Shown: one piece after another, positions 34,331-45,019 of the stretch
How the letters are laid out: each line of letters opens with the position of its first letter
Numbering within the stretch: position 1 is the first letter of the stretch
NCBI GenBank assembly: GCA_022925895.1
Contig: JAKSYS010000090.1
Location: forward strand, 1-64,000
Direction of reading: 5' to 3'
Length of the DNA: 64,000 nt
DNA from: Fragilaria crotonensis
Taxonomy: Eukaryota; Bacillariophyta; Fragilariophyceae; Fragilariales; Fragilariaceae
Program-made: the position numbers and the translations under genes
Notes under the pieces: generated by a model
Told to the model about the DNA's origin: nothing
The model's database searches: none
The model's input: the letters and a program-made list of their open reading frames with translations, nothing else

Positions 34331-37308
34331 TCAAACGGGTCCTCCATTCTCTTGCAGCGCTCCGCCCAGCACATCAAGGTAAAGCTTCAAATCGTCGGAC
34401 CCAATCCCAAGGCCAATGCGCACAGCATCGTACACCAAGAATTGAAGACTGACGACTAAGGCATAGAAAACCATTCGTAACCTTAGTCCCTTCAGAAGGC
34501 CCGGAGGACCGTCACGGGCAATCAGTTTGCCGGCGGCTTCAATTGGGCCCATGTTTGACTTGGCCTTTTTCATTTCTGCAATGGTTACGTCGGCAGGATT
34601 GCTCACCACAGCGGCAGCAAAGCCTCCTAATGTACCACCGATCAAGCTCACAAGCAGCGAAAGCTGCAAGTCTTCCGTGGCTGCGGGAAAGGTTTCATAC
34701 ATCCATGCAGTAGATACGTCGAACACTGTGAATTTCGCCATGGCGAACGGGACTTCCTTCAGCCAAAAGGCGGGTACCGCACTGAATAGCGATGCTAGTC
34801 CTTCGTCTTTAACCATACGTTGCACAACACCAGCCATGGATGGAGCGAAGTTGGGCTGCGCCACACTCCGGATTCGTACCGATTCAAATGGGGAGAGAAC
34901 GAAGGAACCGGCGACTGCAGCCATCCCAGCTCCAGCCAAAATGATGGGGACTTCGTAGGAAGAGGCAGCACCGCCCGCCAGCTCTGTCAGGTATCGTCTT
35001 ATGAATTCCGTCAGAACATAGCTGAAACCCCCGTACACAAAGAAACCCACGAAGGTAGGTTGCCAACCAGTGAAGAATGTCTCGAAGCCTTCCTCATCCA
35101 ATACCTTTGTGAAGGAGCTTATGATGCCACTGTATTTCACAGGATCGGTTTGAACCTTCGTCTTTATCACATCAATTGGAGTCACGGCAAGGTGTACCGC
35201 GGAACAACAGATAGCTCCAGAAGCAGAGAATCTGAGGTAGGTGGCGAGCCCCAATTGCATATCTCGTTCTATGGGTGATCGACCGCGGGGCCCATACTCC
35301 GGATCTAGGGGCTTGGTTGAAGCTAAGGCTTGAGTCCAATCTGGAAAATCCGGACCAGACGCTAGTCTGTACCGTTTTGAGGACTTATCATACACCAATC
35401 CTATGCCATCAGGTAACAGCGATAGCAGCTGGGTGGAAGGTGACGGTCCTCCACCAAAGCTTGGAAGGGATGGGAGCGACAAATCGGGACCACTGGTAGT
35501 TCCACTCACAACAGGCTTCTTTGGCTTCCTCGGCCTCTTCACCTTCAACTTCATGGTCTCTGCGCTCCGATTTTCGAGAGCAGCTTCGACAGTTGTTGCT
35601 CTGTTTGCTTCGTCGGTACTGCGAAACATATTGTAGCTATCCATCTCTGCCTTCGGGTACGCAACGGCAACAACACTGCTGTCGTAGCAAGCCCTACCGA
35701 TGCAGCCTCCACCACCTCCCTTGCCATCATTAAGGGCCTGTTTCTCAATTTGAGCATTCAAAGACAACGGGCCATTCGCGTTTTTCATCTTGAGCAACAT
35801 TTCCCTTGAAGGAATGGTTGTTGCTGGCAATGGCTCGTTGGGACTGATTATGCGGGCCATCATAGGATCGTTCATATTCACCCTCGCAGTGATTGGAGGT
35901 GGCTCCACATACACGCTTATAGGTTTTTCAACAGCGTACCCAGTTCCATTGTTCACAAGGCGAATCCCGGACACTTCATACTCCAGAACCGCAGTGGCGG
36001 TGGCGACCAAGCCTCCGTCAGCAACCGGCATTTCAGGGGAGACACCTTAATCCGAATAACATCTTCCTTAGTATAGCCAGCTCCTGGATCAATCAGCTGG
36101 AGGCGTTCGACGCGTCCTTTGTTGACGCCCTGTCGAAACAGAACGGCCTTTGCCGTAGCGACAGCGGCAGTGGAATTGGGCATATTTTTGAGAGCAGCCG
36201 GAGGAGACACAGTTACCGTAGGGCCCTTGTTGTAGCCAAACCCTCTGTTGACCAAGTCTATTCTCAAAATCTTGCCATTAGGTGCTAGTATGGCACGCCC
36301 TGTGGCTCTTTCATATTCGTCACCAGCATCAGGAGGTGGGAATTCCACACGTGGAGAACCATATCCGGGAGCATACCCAGATCCTGGATCCAAAATGTCC
36401 ACGTAAGCAATTGATCCATTGTCAATAGCAGCCAGAAGCTTTGATATTTCATCGACGGGTTGATTCATCTCCATCAATCCAAACAGAAGCGCAATTTGCC
36501 GACGGGCTTCTTTGATCTCTCTTTGTTGTTGCGTCCTCGCAGAATCGCTGAGGGGCGGAAGACCCTGAGCCTCTCGTTCCTTGGCTAGCACTTCGGGATC
36601 TGGACAATATCTCTTCAAAAGGGCATTCATCAACTTTACTGGTCCATCCGGACCACGATATTCTTGCAGTCCGACTTCGACGGATGCCGAAAACGCTCCA
36701 AATTGCTTTAGACGCAAGGCATTGACTTCGTCGGAAGATGCGCGTCGTGGAAGGTCACTCGCACGCAAATACCACCATTTTTGGCAATCGGCATCGAAAC
36801 TCAGCAAGAAGCGAGTAAGGTAGGTCACAAATTTAACATTGTAACCGGATCGTTCAGCGTCAAAGACTGTTACTCCCGAGCGTTTATTCACAGGTGATGT
36901 TTCCCACTGCAAGTTTCCGACAGTTTCAAGGGCCATGGGCCCCGAAGCCAAAGCAGCAGAGTGTTTTTCGTCGATGTAGGAGAGGGCACTACCACCAGCA
37001 AATAGTGCTGAGGCGAAAAAGAGACGGCGTGATGTTTCACCGTCCACCGCACCGAACATGCTCGTCATGATGGCATCGGCCTTGGAGACAAGCTTCGACG
37101 GCGATATGAATGATCCCAGCTTGTCGTCGTTTCCTGCGCGTCTTTGCGTCAGGTTTATTCGCGGCGCTCGCCTGGGTTTCGTCATAAACGTTGTTGGAGC
37201 CGACTGAAAGGCTTCGGTCACAGCGTCGAAATGGCAGGGACAGAGACATAATGCAACGACATTGAATAGGAGTGTAGTCCTTTGTGTCCGTGTCCTTCGT
37301 AATGTCAT
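34331..37308 (-). CDS. Plastid-targeted fusion: GxGY-repeat region plus mitochondrial-carrier (SLC25) domain
   Basis: About 990 residues when one C is added to the CCCC run at 36036-36039, which joins IKVSP to EMPVADGG. The N-terminus has a signal peptide (TTLLFNVVALCLCP) with an ASAFAP-like site TEA|FQSAP. A twin-arginine stretch (SRRLFFASALFAGG) comes later. The middle has four repeats of the form [DN]xGxGYxxx...VxxxPP: DPGSGYAPGY, NRGFGYNKGP, DPGAGYTKED and NNGTGYAVEK. The C-terminal ~300 residues are a carrier domain with three repeats: VTPIDVIKTKVQTDP, LSPFESVRIRS and VSNPADVTIAEMKK, each followed by a second helix. Carriers move metabolites across inner membranes; this one probably acts in a plastid membrane. 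Substrate unknown. Confidence 0.8.
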
Positions 37309-37820
37309 GTTTGGATTCTTGTATGTACTGCTATGTGCTACGCAACAACAAGGACGAGTGAAATGCGATGGTCGCTTTGACCGATCAGGTGAAGCAAGAA
37401 TGGGGCAAAGGCGATGTAATTCCCAGCAAAAATATTACGATCAACGGTCGGCATGATATCGTCGGGGTTGGGGCATGATTCAGTTCACCTTTCTTTGGAC
37501 TGGCCGGTTCCGTCATCTGTTTCCCAATTTTGTTCACAAAGTTCTACTAAAAACCGAGAAAGACACCAATCGGAGTTGCCAACAGATGCCCTTGATGACG
37601 TAGCACAACCAATCAAAGTAGAGTGATTTTGTACTTCCATTGGATCGTGGTTCCGCACTGCTTTGTCACACATCAACTCCGCGCACCTCGTCACTTGAGA
37701 CAGTGGACGGTATTTTATGGTCCAGTTTCCAGTTTGCTCCCGGTTCCCGGTACTGTAGCATGTGACCGTGTGAGCTTTTCCTGTTCCCGTGCCTTACATG
37801 GCAGTACGGTAACGTATCCA
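37309..37820. other. Intergenic, no gene recognised
   Basis: 5' flank of the carrier-fusion gene on one side and the left edge of the DIRS-like element on the other. I see no terminal repeat marking the boundary. Confidence 0.45.
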
Positions 37821-40396
37821 TGAAGGCACGACACGATGCGATGAGGCCATGCAACGGGGACCTCACCACTCAGCGCACGAAGAGTGCTCGTTCGTCTGCG
37901 AAGAGATCCTCGACTTCTGCGCCCAAGGTTATTGGCTGGGCGGTCCTACCATACTCGGTGGTATGACTGTGGAAAGACCTCAGGATATCACCGCTCGGAG
38001 TTGTGCCCCAGCGCGACAGGAGACCAAGATTAATCGTGGACTACAGTTTCTCCAACGTCAACGACGACACCGTTCCCATGGCGCCCAAGGAAGCCATGCA
38101 GTTTGGGAGGGCTCTACAACATGTCCTTGCTAAGATAGTACATGCCAACCCAAGATACGGCCCGGTCCATCTGTCCAAGAAGCTTGACATTGCGGACGGA
38201 TTCTATCGGGTCTGGCTGCAATGGGCCGACATTCCGAAACTCGGCGTCGCCCTGCCCACATCGGCAGGGTGACCAATGCTGGTAGCCTTCCCTTTGGCGC
38301 TTCCTATGGGGTGGGTCAAATCCCCACCATACTTCACTTCGTTGACGGAAACTGCGTGCGATCTTGCCAACATGTCCCTGTGCACCAGCGAACACAATAC
38401 TCTGGAACACAGCACGGTTCATCGGTTGGAGGGGGTGGCCGCCACCCCGCCACCGGAGCGCACCGTTGAGGTTGAGAGTAAGGGCGCAGCCACCCGAGCT
38501 ACCCATCATAGGCAGCGCCAGGGTCGCCCGCCCGCAGCGGCAGTCGATGTGTATGTCGACGACTTTCTTTTGATGGCAGCCACAAACGTGCACTCAGCAG
38601 CAACGGGTTCTACGTGCCTCTCTCCATGCCATCGATCAAGTCTTCCGTCCATTGGAGGCGAGTGACTCGGCCATACGCAAGGAGCCAGCATCTGTGAAAA
38701 AGATGCTACAGGGCGACGCGTGTTCTTGGGTCACCAAGAAACGTATACTCGGTTGGGATGTGGACACCGTAGCTAGTACGTGAAACCTTCCTCCGCCACA
38801 TCGCCTAGACTGCTTATACGCACTCTTGGCCATGATTTGCCCACCAAAGAAGCAAATTTCTGTCAAACTTTGGCACCAGCTCCTCGGGGAGTTGCGCTCT
38901 ATGGCACCAGCCTTACCGGGAGCGCGCGGCCTCTTCTCCGTGCTCCAGGATTCCTTGAGCAAGGCGGATAGGCATCGGGTGAGACTAACGCAGCGCGTAT
39001 GGGATGCGGTGTCTGACTTCACGGATATTGCAGACTCATTGAGGCAGCGCTCGACTCGTTTGCAAGAACTAATCCCGATGGCGCCCACGTGGGTTGGCGC
39101 CTCCGATGCATGCCGCGATGGTATGGGTGGCGCGTGGTTCCACACCACGGATCGAACACAGCCGCCCATCGTGTGGCGTCAAGCCTACCCAAGTGATGTC
39201 CGCGACAACCTCGTGCCTTCCGATAATCCTAAAGGTGAAGTCTCCATCTCCGACCTGGAGGTTCTTGCCATGATCGCCCACAAGGACGTTGTCGCGCAAC
39301 ATTCCGAGGTCGCGGAGCGTACATTGTGGATGGCCACGGATAACAGGGCGGCTCTGTCGTGGTCAGCAAAAGCTTCCACGACGTCGGTAGCGGCCCGCGC
39401 ATATCTACTCCGGTACAATGCCTTGCATCAGCATCGCCATTGCTATGTTGCCACTCACAACCACATTGCGGGCAAGGCCACCAATGTTATGGCGAATGAC
39501 GCCAGCCGGCGCTGGGACCTCCCCGACACGGAACTTCTCTTTCTTTTTAATACTCTCTACCCCCAGGCATTCTCCTGGCAGATGCTGCCCCTGCACTCCT
39601 CAACCAACTCCGATCTGATTGGTGCACTGTTCAGGCGACGTCGAAAAAGCGTGTCACCCACCAACGCATCCATTCCGCCGCCGCGTCCTGGACCCTCTGG
39701 TCCGCTTTCTGCCACGGCCTTGGGGTGGACACCGACAACCTGCCCTCCGACCCAATCCCCCTCCTTCAAATCTTTGCCCAGCACCTCCGAGCGGGCACCG
39801 TTGCCCCCGGCCATGGGCCTGTCAACGAGTCTCGCTCCGTGGAAGATGCCCTTCGTGGCGTGGGCCAGACGTATGCCGGGCTGGGGGCCACAGACCCTCG
39901 CCTGAATGCGCACGGGCAACCTGACTTCCAAAACACCTCCTTGTAGTATCGGGCGTGGGCCAATGAAGATCCTCCCCCGGCTCGGGTCAAACCGTTGCCC
40001 CCATCACTTCTCGCCCAAGTAGTCACCTTGGCTCAACAGGAACACACACCGGCTTCGCTCGCTGCCGCCGTAGTACTCATCTTAGGCTTCTTCGTTCTCC
40101 TTTACCCGGGTGAATACCTAGGGGTACCAAATGACACTACCGACACCTTATTCCGCCTCAAGGACGTCGCATTTTGGGTCGGTTCACGGGCACTACACCA
40201 CCGCGACTGTCCAGTGGCCGACCTCCAGGCGGCCACTTTTGCCACCCTCGCATTCACCCGGCAGAGAAACGGCGTGAGAAACGAGACCATCGGTCACGGT
40301 CGGTCCGGGCATCCTCAGCTCTGCCCCATCCTCTGTTTGGTTGCCCTTGTGATCTCTCTGCGTGCTTCCGCCTTGACCGACGCTTCCACCCAATGA
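37821..40396 (+). mobile_element. DIRS-like retrotransposon relic (RT-RNase H-tyrosine recombinase, truncated)
   Basis: The order is reverse transcriptase, RNase H, tyrosine recombinase, the arrangement of DIRS elements. RT blocks are GVVPQRDRRPRLIVDYSF, LPMGWVKSPPYF and the catalytic VDVYVDDFLLMA (about 38535-38575). They are broken by an in-frame TGA at 38270 and by frameshifts after 38640. The RNase H-like part (38826-39530) has VGASDACRDGMGGAWF and LWMATDNRAALSWS. The recombinase part (39640-40396) includes FFVLLYPGEYLG, where I would expect LLRPGEY, so a catalytic Arg may be lost. The C-terminal catalytic residues are missing because the reading ends where the next transposon begins. Inactive. 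Confidence 0.7.
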
Positions 40397-40418
40397 AGAT
40401 GGTTGGCGAAACGTCATT

Positions 40419-42857
40419 ATGGGAAGAGATGCAGACAATTACTGCACAAAGGCCGAGATTTTTGAGATACGACAAAGGGCAACATTTTTATGTCACGCTT
40501 ACCAATTGGCACTCGCCAACATGAACAAATGGACATGGCACCGCTGTTGCAATGAAACTTGCAGGCTTTTGAATGGCCTTGCTGGCATGAATCAAGCCTC
40601 TTTCTGCAAGACGGTTGCAATCTGGAATCAGGTGTTTAGAAAGTTTGAGTGCTTTCCACACCCGAATCCATACGTACAATGTGGAAAGCGACCTCTTCCT
40701 CGACTGCTCAAAGTATTTCCTGATGCTAAAGATCAGATTATTGCATTCGGAATCACAAATCTAGCGATGCTAACGATAGAAAAGGTTCATGATCACATCA
40801 TTGTTTGTAAAGTTATTCCGAGATTGACGAAGACTTAGATGCAGGAGAATGATGACACGACGAACGAATCGACTTCCTTCCCCAACGACAACGATACAGC
40901 CGAGGAAAAAAGGGTCCATTCATTTCTAAATAAGCATGGACTTAAGTCCATGAGCTTAAGTACTACTTGGCGGTGGATGCGTCTTCTGGGCTTTCGCTAT
41001 GACACGCGAAGGAAACGTTTCTACGTCGACGGACACGAACGTGACGACGTCGTTGCGAATCGCAAAGAATTTTGTAAGCGCTACTTAACAGAGTATGAAC
41101 CCCGCTGCAAGCATTGGGTTCAACTTTCTGTTGTTGAAGCAAATACCATCAAGGATCTGGATCTAAGATTTGGATATACCTATTTCAATATTATTGCTGA
41201 CGAGCAAATGGTCGAGTTTCATATTGACTATTGGAGTCGAGTTACAAGGAATACTACCAGCAGCGTCAGTAGTGAAGGACTGCAGACGGATTCACAACCG
41301 CAGCAACTCCATCAAAAGCAAGCAACAACCAGTGTTCGTGTTTCCTTAAAAACAAAACCAATAATGATAGTAGGACAGGATGAGAGCGTGTTCGCGCAAT
41401 ATCTCCTTGGGTCCAAGACTTGGGTTGGCCCAAAAGGCCAACGCCCTCTATTGCCAAAGTCTGAGGGCGATGGCTAAATGTTGAGTGCATTTGTTTCCAG
41501 AGAATTTGGCTTCGGAAGACAATTAACCGAGGCTGAGTTGGTGAAAATTAATTGCGAAAGAAGGCGTGGAATCAACAAGACTTACACAGATACCCAAGCT
41601 GCGATGGAAGTTTTAAAGACAACAGAAAAACCTGAGCTGAAGGAATCGCCATTTATAAAATACTTGTTCATCGGAGCGAATAATGAGGGATTTTGGAATT
41701 CCTATCACATGAGCCTGCAGTTTGAAGATGTTGTCGACCGCTTGATGGTCCTATATCCAGAATATGAGTTCGTGTTCTTGTTTGACCATAGCCAGGGACA
41801 CGCTCGTAAACGACATGGTGCACTCAACGCCCAACATATGTCCCAAAACTATGGAGGAGCACAACCAATCATGAGAGATACGACCATCATGAACACAATT
41901 GGGTACCTTGGTACTCACTTACCATGTATGTTGGATGTCGGACAAGTGCAATCATTGGTTTACAAAGCCGAGGACATTGGACCATGGTATCTTTCTCCTG
42001 AGCAGAGAGAATCGCAACGACACAACAAACCCACAGGGCGTAGCAGAACAGTTGAACGATCAAAGAAGCTGCTAATCAAGGCTCTAACCGACGCTGGAGT
42101 TGAATTTCAGCAGAACCGGAGTTTCACAAAAAAAGAACTTCAAGATTTTGCAAGGATGCGAGGTATTGAGCTTTCTGAACAGAAAGAGCAAATCATTACC
42201 GGATGGGAGGGACAAGCTAAAGGGCTTCTACAAGTTCTATGGGAACAGGGGCTTATTTCGGAGGCATTGTTAGATAAATACACACTCGATGGGAGAAAGG
42301 ATCCAATCACAGGAAACATTGACTTACAATTTTCACTCCGACATCTAATTTCAGAGTGCACCGATTCTAAAGAGGAAGAGACAGCTCTTCAATACTTGGT
42401 GACACAGATGGGAGTGACAGTTCAGCTAACTCCAAAGTTTCATGCAGAGCTTGCCGGGGAAGGAGTAGAGTACAGCTGGGCACATGCAAAAGCCTTCTAT
42501 CATTGTGTTCCCGTTTCCAAAAAGAAAGGTAGTGACAACTTCAAGCAGTTGGTAAAAGAATGCACGTGTCCTGTGACGGTCCTTACAAGAGACAGGATTG
42601 AGAAATTTGCTTCTCGTGCAAGAAGGGCATACATTTGCATTTACCATTATCTTGAACAATGTGCCGGTGCTGTGTCCGAGTGCAACGACTCCAGAGTTGC
42701 GGCTGTTGGTCCCACAATCAAACAAGAACTCCTCTACTCTGAGATACTAGAGAGGCTAATGAAAGCCTTCAAAGGGCACAGGTGTGCCCTTGATTTTGAC
42801 CGCGGCTTTGTGATTTCACAGTTGATTGAAGTGATGAAGATGATGAACGATGAATGA
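40419..42857 (+). CDS. IS630/Tc1-mariner-like DDE transposase, split by two in-frame stops
   Basis: One frame over 2.4 kb is interrupted only by TAG at 40836 and TAA at 41475, each immediately followed by ATG. Part 1 (40419-40838) is an N-terminal region. Part 2 contains an HTH-like block (SLSTTWRWMRLLGFRY) and YVDGHERDDVVANRKEF, a signature of eukaryotic IS630-type transposases, then the first catalytic Asp in VGQDESVF. The TAA falls inside the conserved stretch EGDG*MLSAFVSREFG. Part 3 has the second Asp in LFDHSQGHARK and the Glu in TPKFHAELAGEGVEYSWAHAK. There are no frameshifts, so the copy is young. I found no terminal inverted repeats. It directly abuts the truncated DIRS-like element. 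Confidence 0.8.
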
Positions 42858-42936
42858 TGATGAAATATAGTGGAGCTGTTTTATGAAGATCGTGAAGTGA
42901 GTTTTGGATTTCAGAACAATCTCACTCTAGGATTTT

Positions 42937-43150
42937 GTATGGGATCCGATTAACTGTCACCTATTTTTCGTCATCGTACGACACGTTACTTAAGGACCTT
43001 GTAGAAAATTTAGCTACAAGTGGAAGCTGTTCAAGATGGGAATTTTGTTTCCTTTCCTCGACTTATTATCTCAATCAATTCACCACGCCTGCCCTCCCTG
43101 CTCTGAATTTGAATTTGAATTCATGCACATATTCACGTACATAAATCTGA
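42937..43150 (+). repeat. ~210-bp dispersed repeat (copy 1)
   Basis: Shares GGATCCGATTAACTG, CGTCATCxTACGACACG, TAGAAAATTTAGCT and a TTTGAATTCAT-containing tail in the same order with 60928-61140 in direct orientation. It follows the IS630-like transposase by about 80 bp and could be a transposon end. Confidence 0.7.
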
Positions 43151-43391
43151 TTTAAAATAAGAATAACTCAACATTTTTTCACCATACTGCAGCACCATTC
43201 CATTCATTGTTCCCTTGTTGTTGCCATCGTGCTGTCATCACATTCTCCCTCCTCATAGTGCTTGTCTCACTTTTAAGAAGATTACTTTCATCCCACTCCT
43301 ATTGTATTTACTAAATGTTCCTTCAGATAGTCATGAGTGCGAGGCTCGTGTTCTGAGTTACTTGTAAGGAATTCAAATATGTCAACGATAC

Positions 43392-43482
43392 AGGAAGGTC
43401 CGGCCACGCACCTATGCTTCGTATTGCTAAAATTGTATGTGAGAAGAATCGTGATTTTGCCGCACCTCCCAGCTCCCAGCTC
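43392..43482 (+). repeat. Dispersed ~85-bp repeat, copy 2
   Basis: Plus-strand match to the reverse complement of 20240-20325. Begins AGGAAGGTCCGGCCACGCAC and ends CGCACCTCCCAGC. Confidence 0.65.
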
Positions 43483-44229
43483 CCAGGAGAATCTGTGCGC
43501 ACGACTTGAAGTATTGGATTCATTCTGGCGGTATCTGACAGTTATCATTGATTTGAAGATTTATCATATTCCTGTAGAATTGTACAGTATTGTACCTGTT
43601 ACTCGGAGTATCCTATCCCAGATACCCAGATCCCGATAGGGGTTGTCAGTTGTCAGTGATCCCACAGTCAGGGTGTGTTAAGTCACTACGGCACTACGGT
43701 AGCACGTACTCCGAGTACCAGGTAAAACTTTCAACTTTCAATATATGCGAAAATATGATACGACATATGAATACATGGATATCAAAACAACGTTAGTAGA
43801 GTGCTAGTATGGTAGTAACTAAAAAAATAAAGGCCGGTGCCTGCAGCGAACGGAACCGTCCCGCAAAACAGAACGGGGAGGCCGTGTATCGAGCCGATCG
43901 AGCTTTTCTAAAAAAATCGACTCCATAAATTATACTGCAAATTAGGTTACACATCCACTTTACCTACAAATCTCAGACAGCTCCTCTGAGGGTCAGAAAA
44001 ACCGTACAGTGTACCAGTAGTAAGTAGAACTCAGTACTCCCGTACACTACAGCTGGTGATGGCTGGCTCGATTAGGGGACATACGTACACGGGCTCCCCT
44101 GTTTGCAAAAGCGTTAGTCCTTATGTAGACCTTAGACCTACCCTACTGTAGTACTGCCGTCTACGGAGTACATTTACGACGTATGATACCATGCACCGAC
44201 TCGCGGAAATGTTGTGCCCTGCACTTGCG

Positions 44230-44256
44230 CCAATGGTCGGCCTCCTAATATAAAAC
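44230..44256 (+). promoter_or_regulatory. CCAAT and TATA-like elements upstream of lumenal FKBP
   Basis: GCCAATGG at about 44229-44236 and AATATAAAA at about 44247-44255, 40-65 bp before the ATG at 44296. Placement is plausible for a compact promoter but rests on sequence words only. Confidence 0.3.
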
Positions 44257-44295
44257 CTTCAACTGTGGTCCACTTGTCCACGCACCACAACCGCA

Positions 44296-44913
44296 ATGAC
44301 AAAAACTGCAAAGCGCCTCCTCGCGGTCAGCGTCCTCTCCTTCGTTGGAACGACACGTGCATTTAGTTCAATCGACGTTATTGAACCGACCCTTTCCCGA
44401 CGCGATGCATTTCGAGTCACCACTGCGACTGGGTTGGTTTCAGCTATGCTCAGCGTCGTGACTTTGCCGGCATTGGCCGAAACAGATCTCTCTCAGTTCA
44501 AGGATGGTCCTCGTGGACTCAAGTATTTTGTGACTAGTGAAGGCACGGGAACAACCAAGCCGCAACGTGCGCAAAAGGTCAAGACGAGCTATTCATTATT
44601 TCTGGGAGGCTTTCCAGAAGATGGAGGAAAGCCTGTCGATAGCAGTAAGGGTATTTTTGGAGACAAGCCATTCGAATTTCATGTGGGTGTTTCGGAAGTG
44701 ATCAAAGGGTGGGATTTGGCCTTGATGGACATGGTAGAGGGTGAGGCTCGTCGTCTGGTTATTCCTTCGTCCCTCGGATACGGAGACAAAGGGGCGGGCG
44801 GACGAATCCCAGGAGGGGCTACTCTATATTTTGAAGTGCAACTGACTGAGAATGGCATCATGCCAGAGTTGAATGATGGACAAAGAAAATGGTTGGAAGA
44901 GCATCCATTGTAG
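44296..44913 (+). CDS. Thylakoid-lumen FKBP-type peptidyl-prolyl isomerase (intact)
   Basis: 205 residues with no frame break. A signal peptide (RLLAVSVLSFVGTTRA) ends at the ASAFAP-like RA|FSS. A transit region with a twin-arginine motif (LSRRDAFRVTTATG), a hydrophobic stretch and an ALA|ET lumenal cleavage site follow. The FKBP domain has GLKYFVTSEGTG, then KTSYSLFLGGF, then VIKGWDLALMDMVEGEARRL, then SSLGYGDKGAGGRIPGGATL. It keeps the Val-Ile...Trp, Tyr and Ile pocket residues; the Phe before Asp is Val (PVDSS). Active isomerase is likely, more canonical than the one at 13.1 kb. Role: proline isomerisation in the lumen during assembly of photosynthetic complexes (family knowledge). Confidence 0.9.
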   Translation: MTKTAKRLLAVSVLSFVGTTRAFSSIDVIEPTLSRRDAFRVTTATGLVSAMLSVVTLPALAETDLSQFKDGPRGLKYFVTSEGTGTTKPQRAQKVKTSYSLFLGGFPEDGGKPVDSSKGIFGDKPFEFHVGVSEVIKGWDLALMDMVEGEARRLVIPSSLGYGDKGAGGRIPGGATLYFEVQLTENGIMPELNDGQRKWLEEHPL

Positions 44914-45019
44914 TCCGTATGAGAAGCTAGCTACACGACGAAAATGTCGAAGCTTTCTGAATCGTCCCATGCGTGTGCCACTTCATCAACCGTTTGCCGG
45001 GATACTCACTTTCCCGGGT

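Larger units (their letters stand above)
42858..44295. other. Intergenic with two dispersed repeats
   Basis: Holds the ~210-bp block shared with 60928-61140, the ~85-bp repeat shared with 20240-20325, a GTAC-rich patch (43560-44180), and the promoter region of the FKBP gene. Confidence 0.6.
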
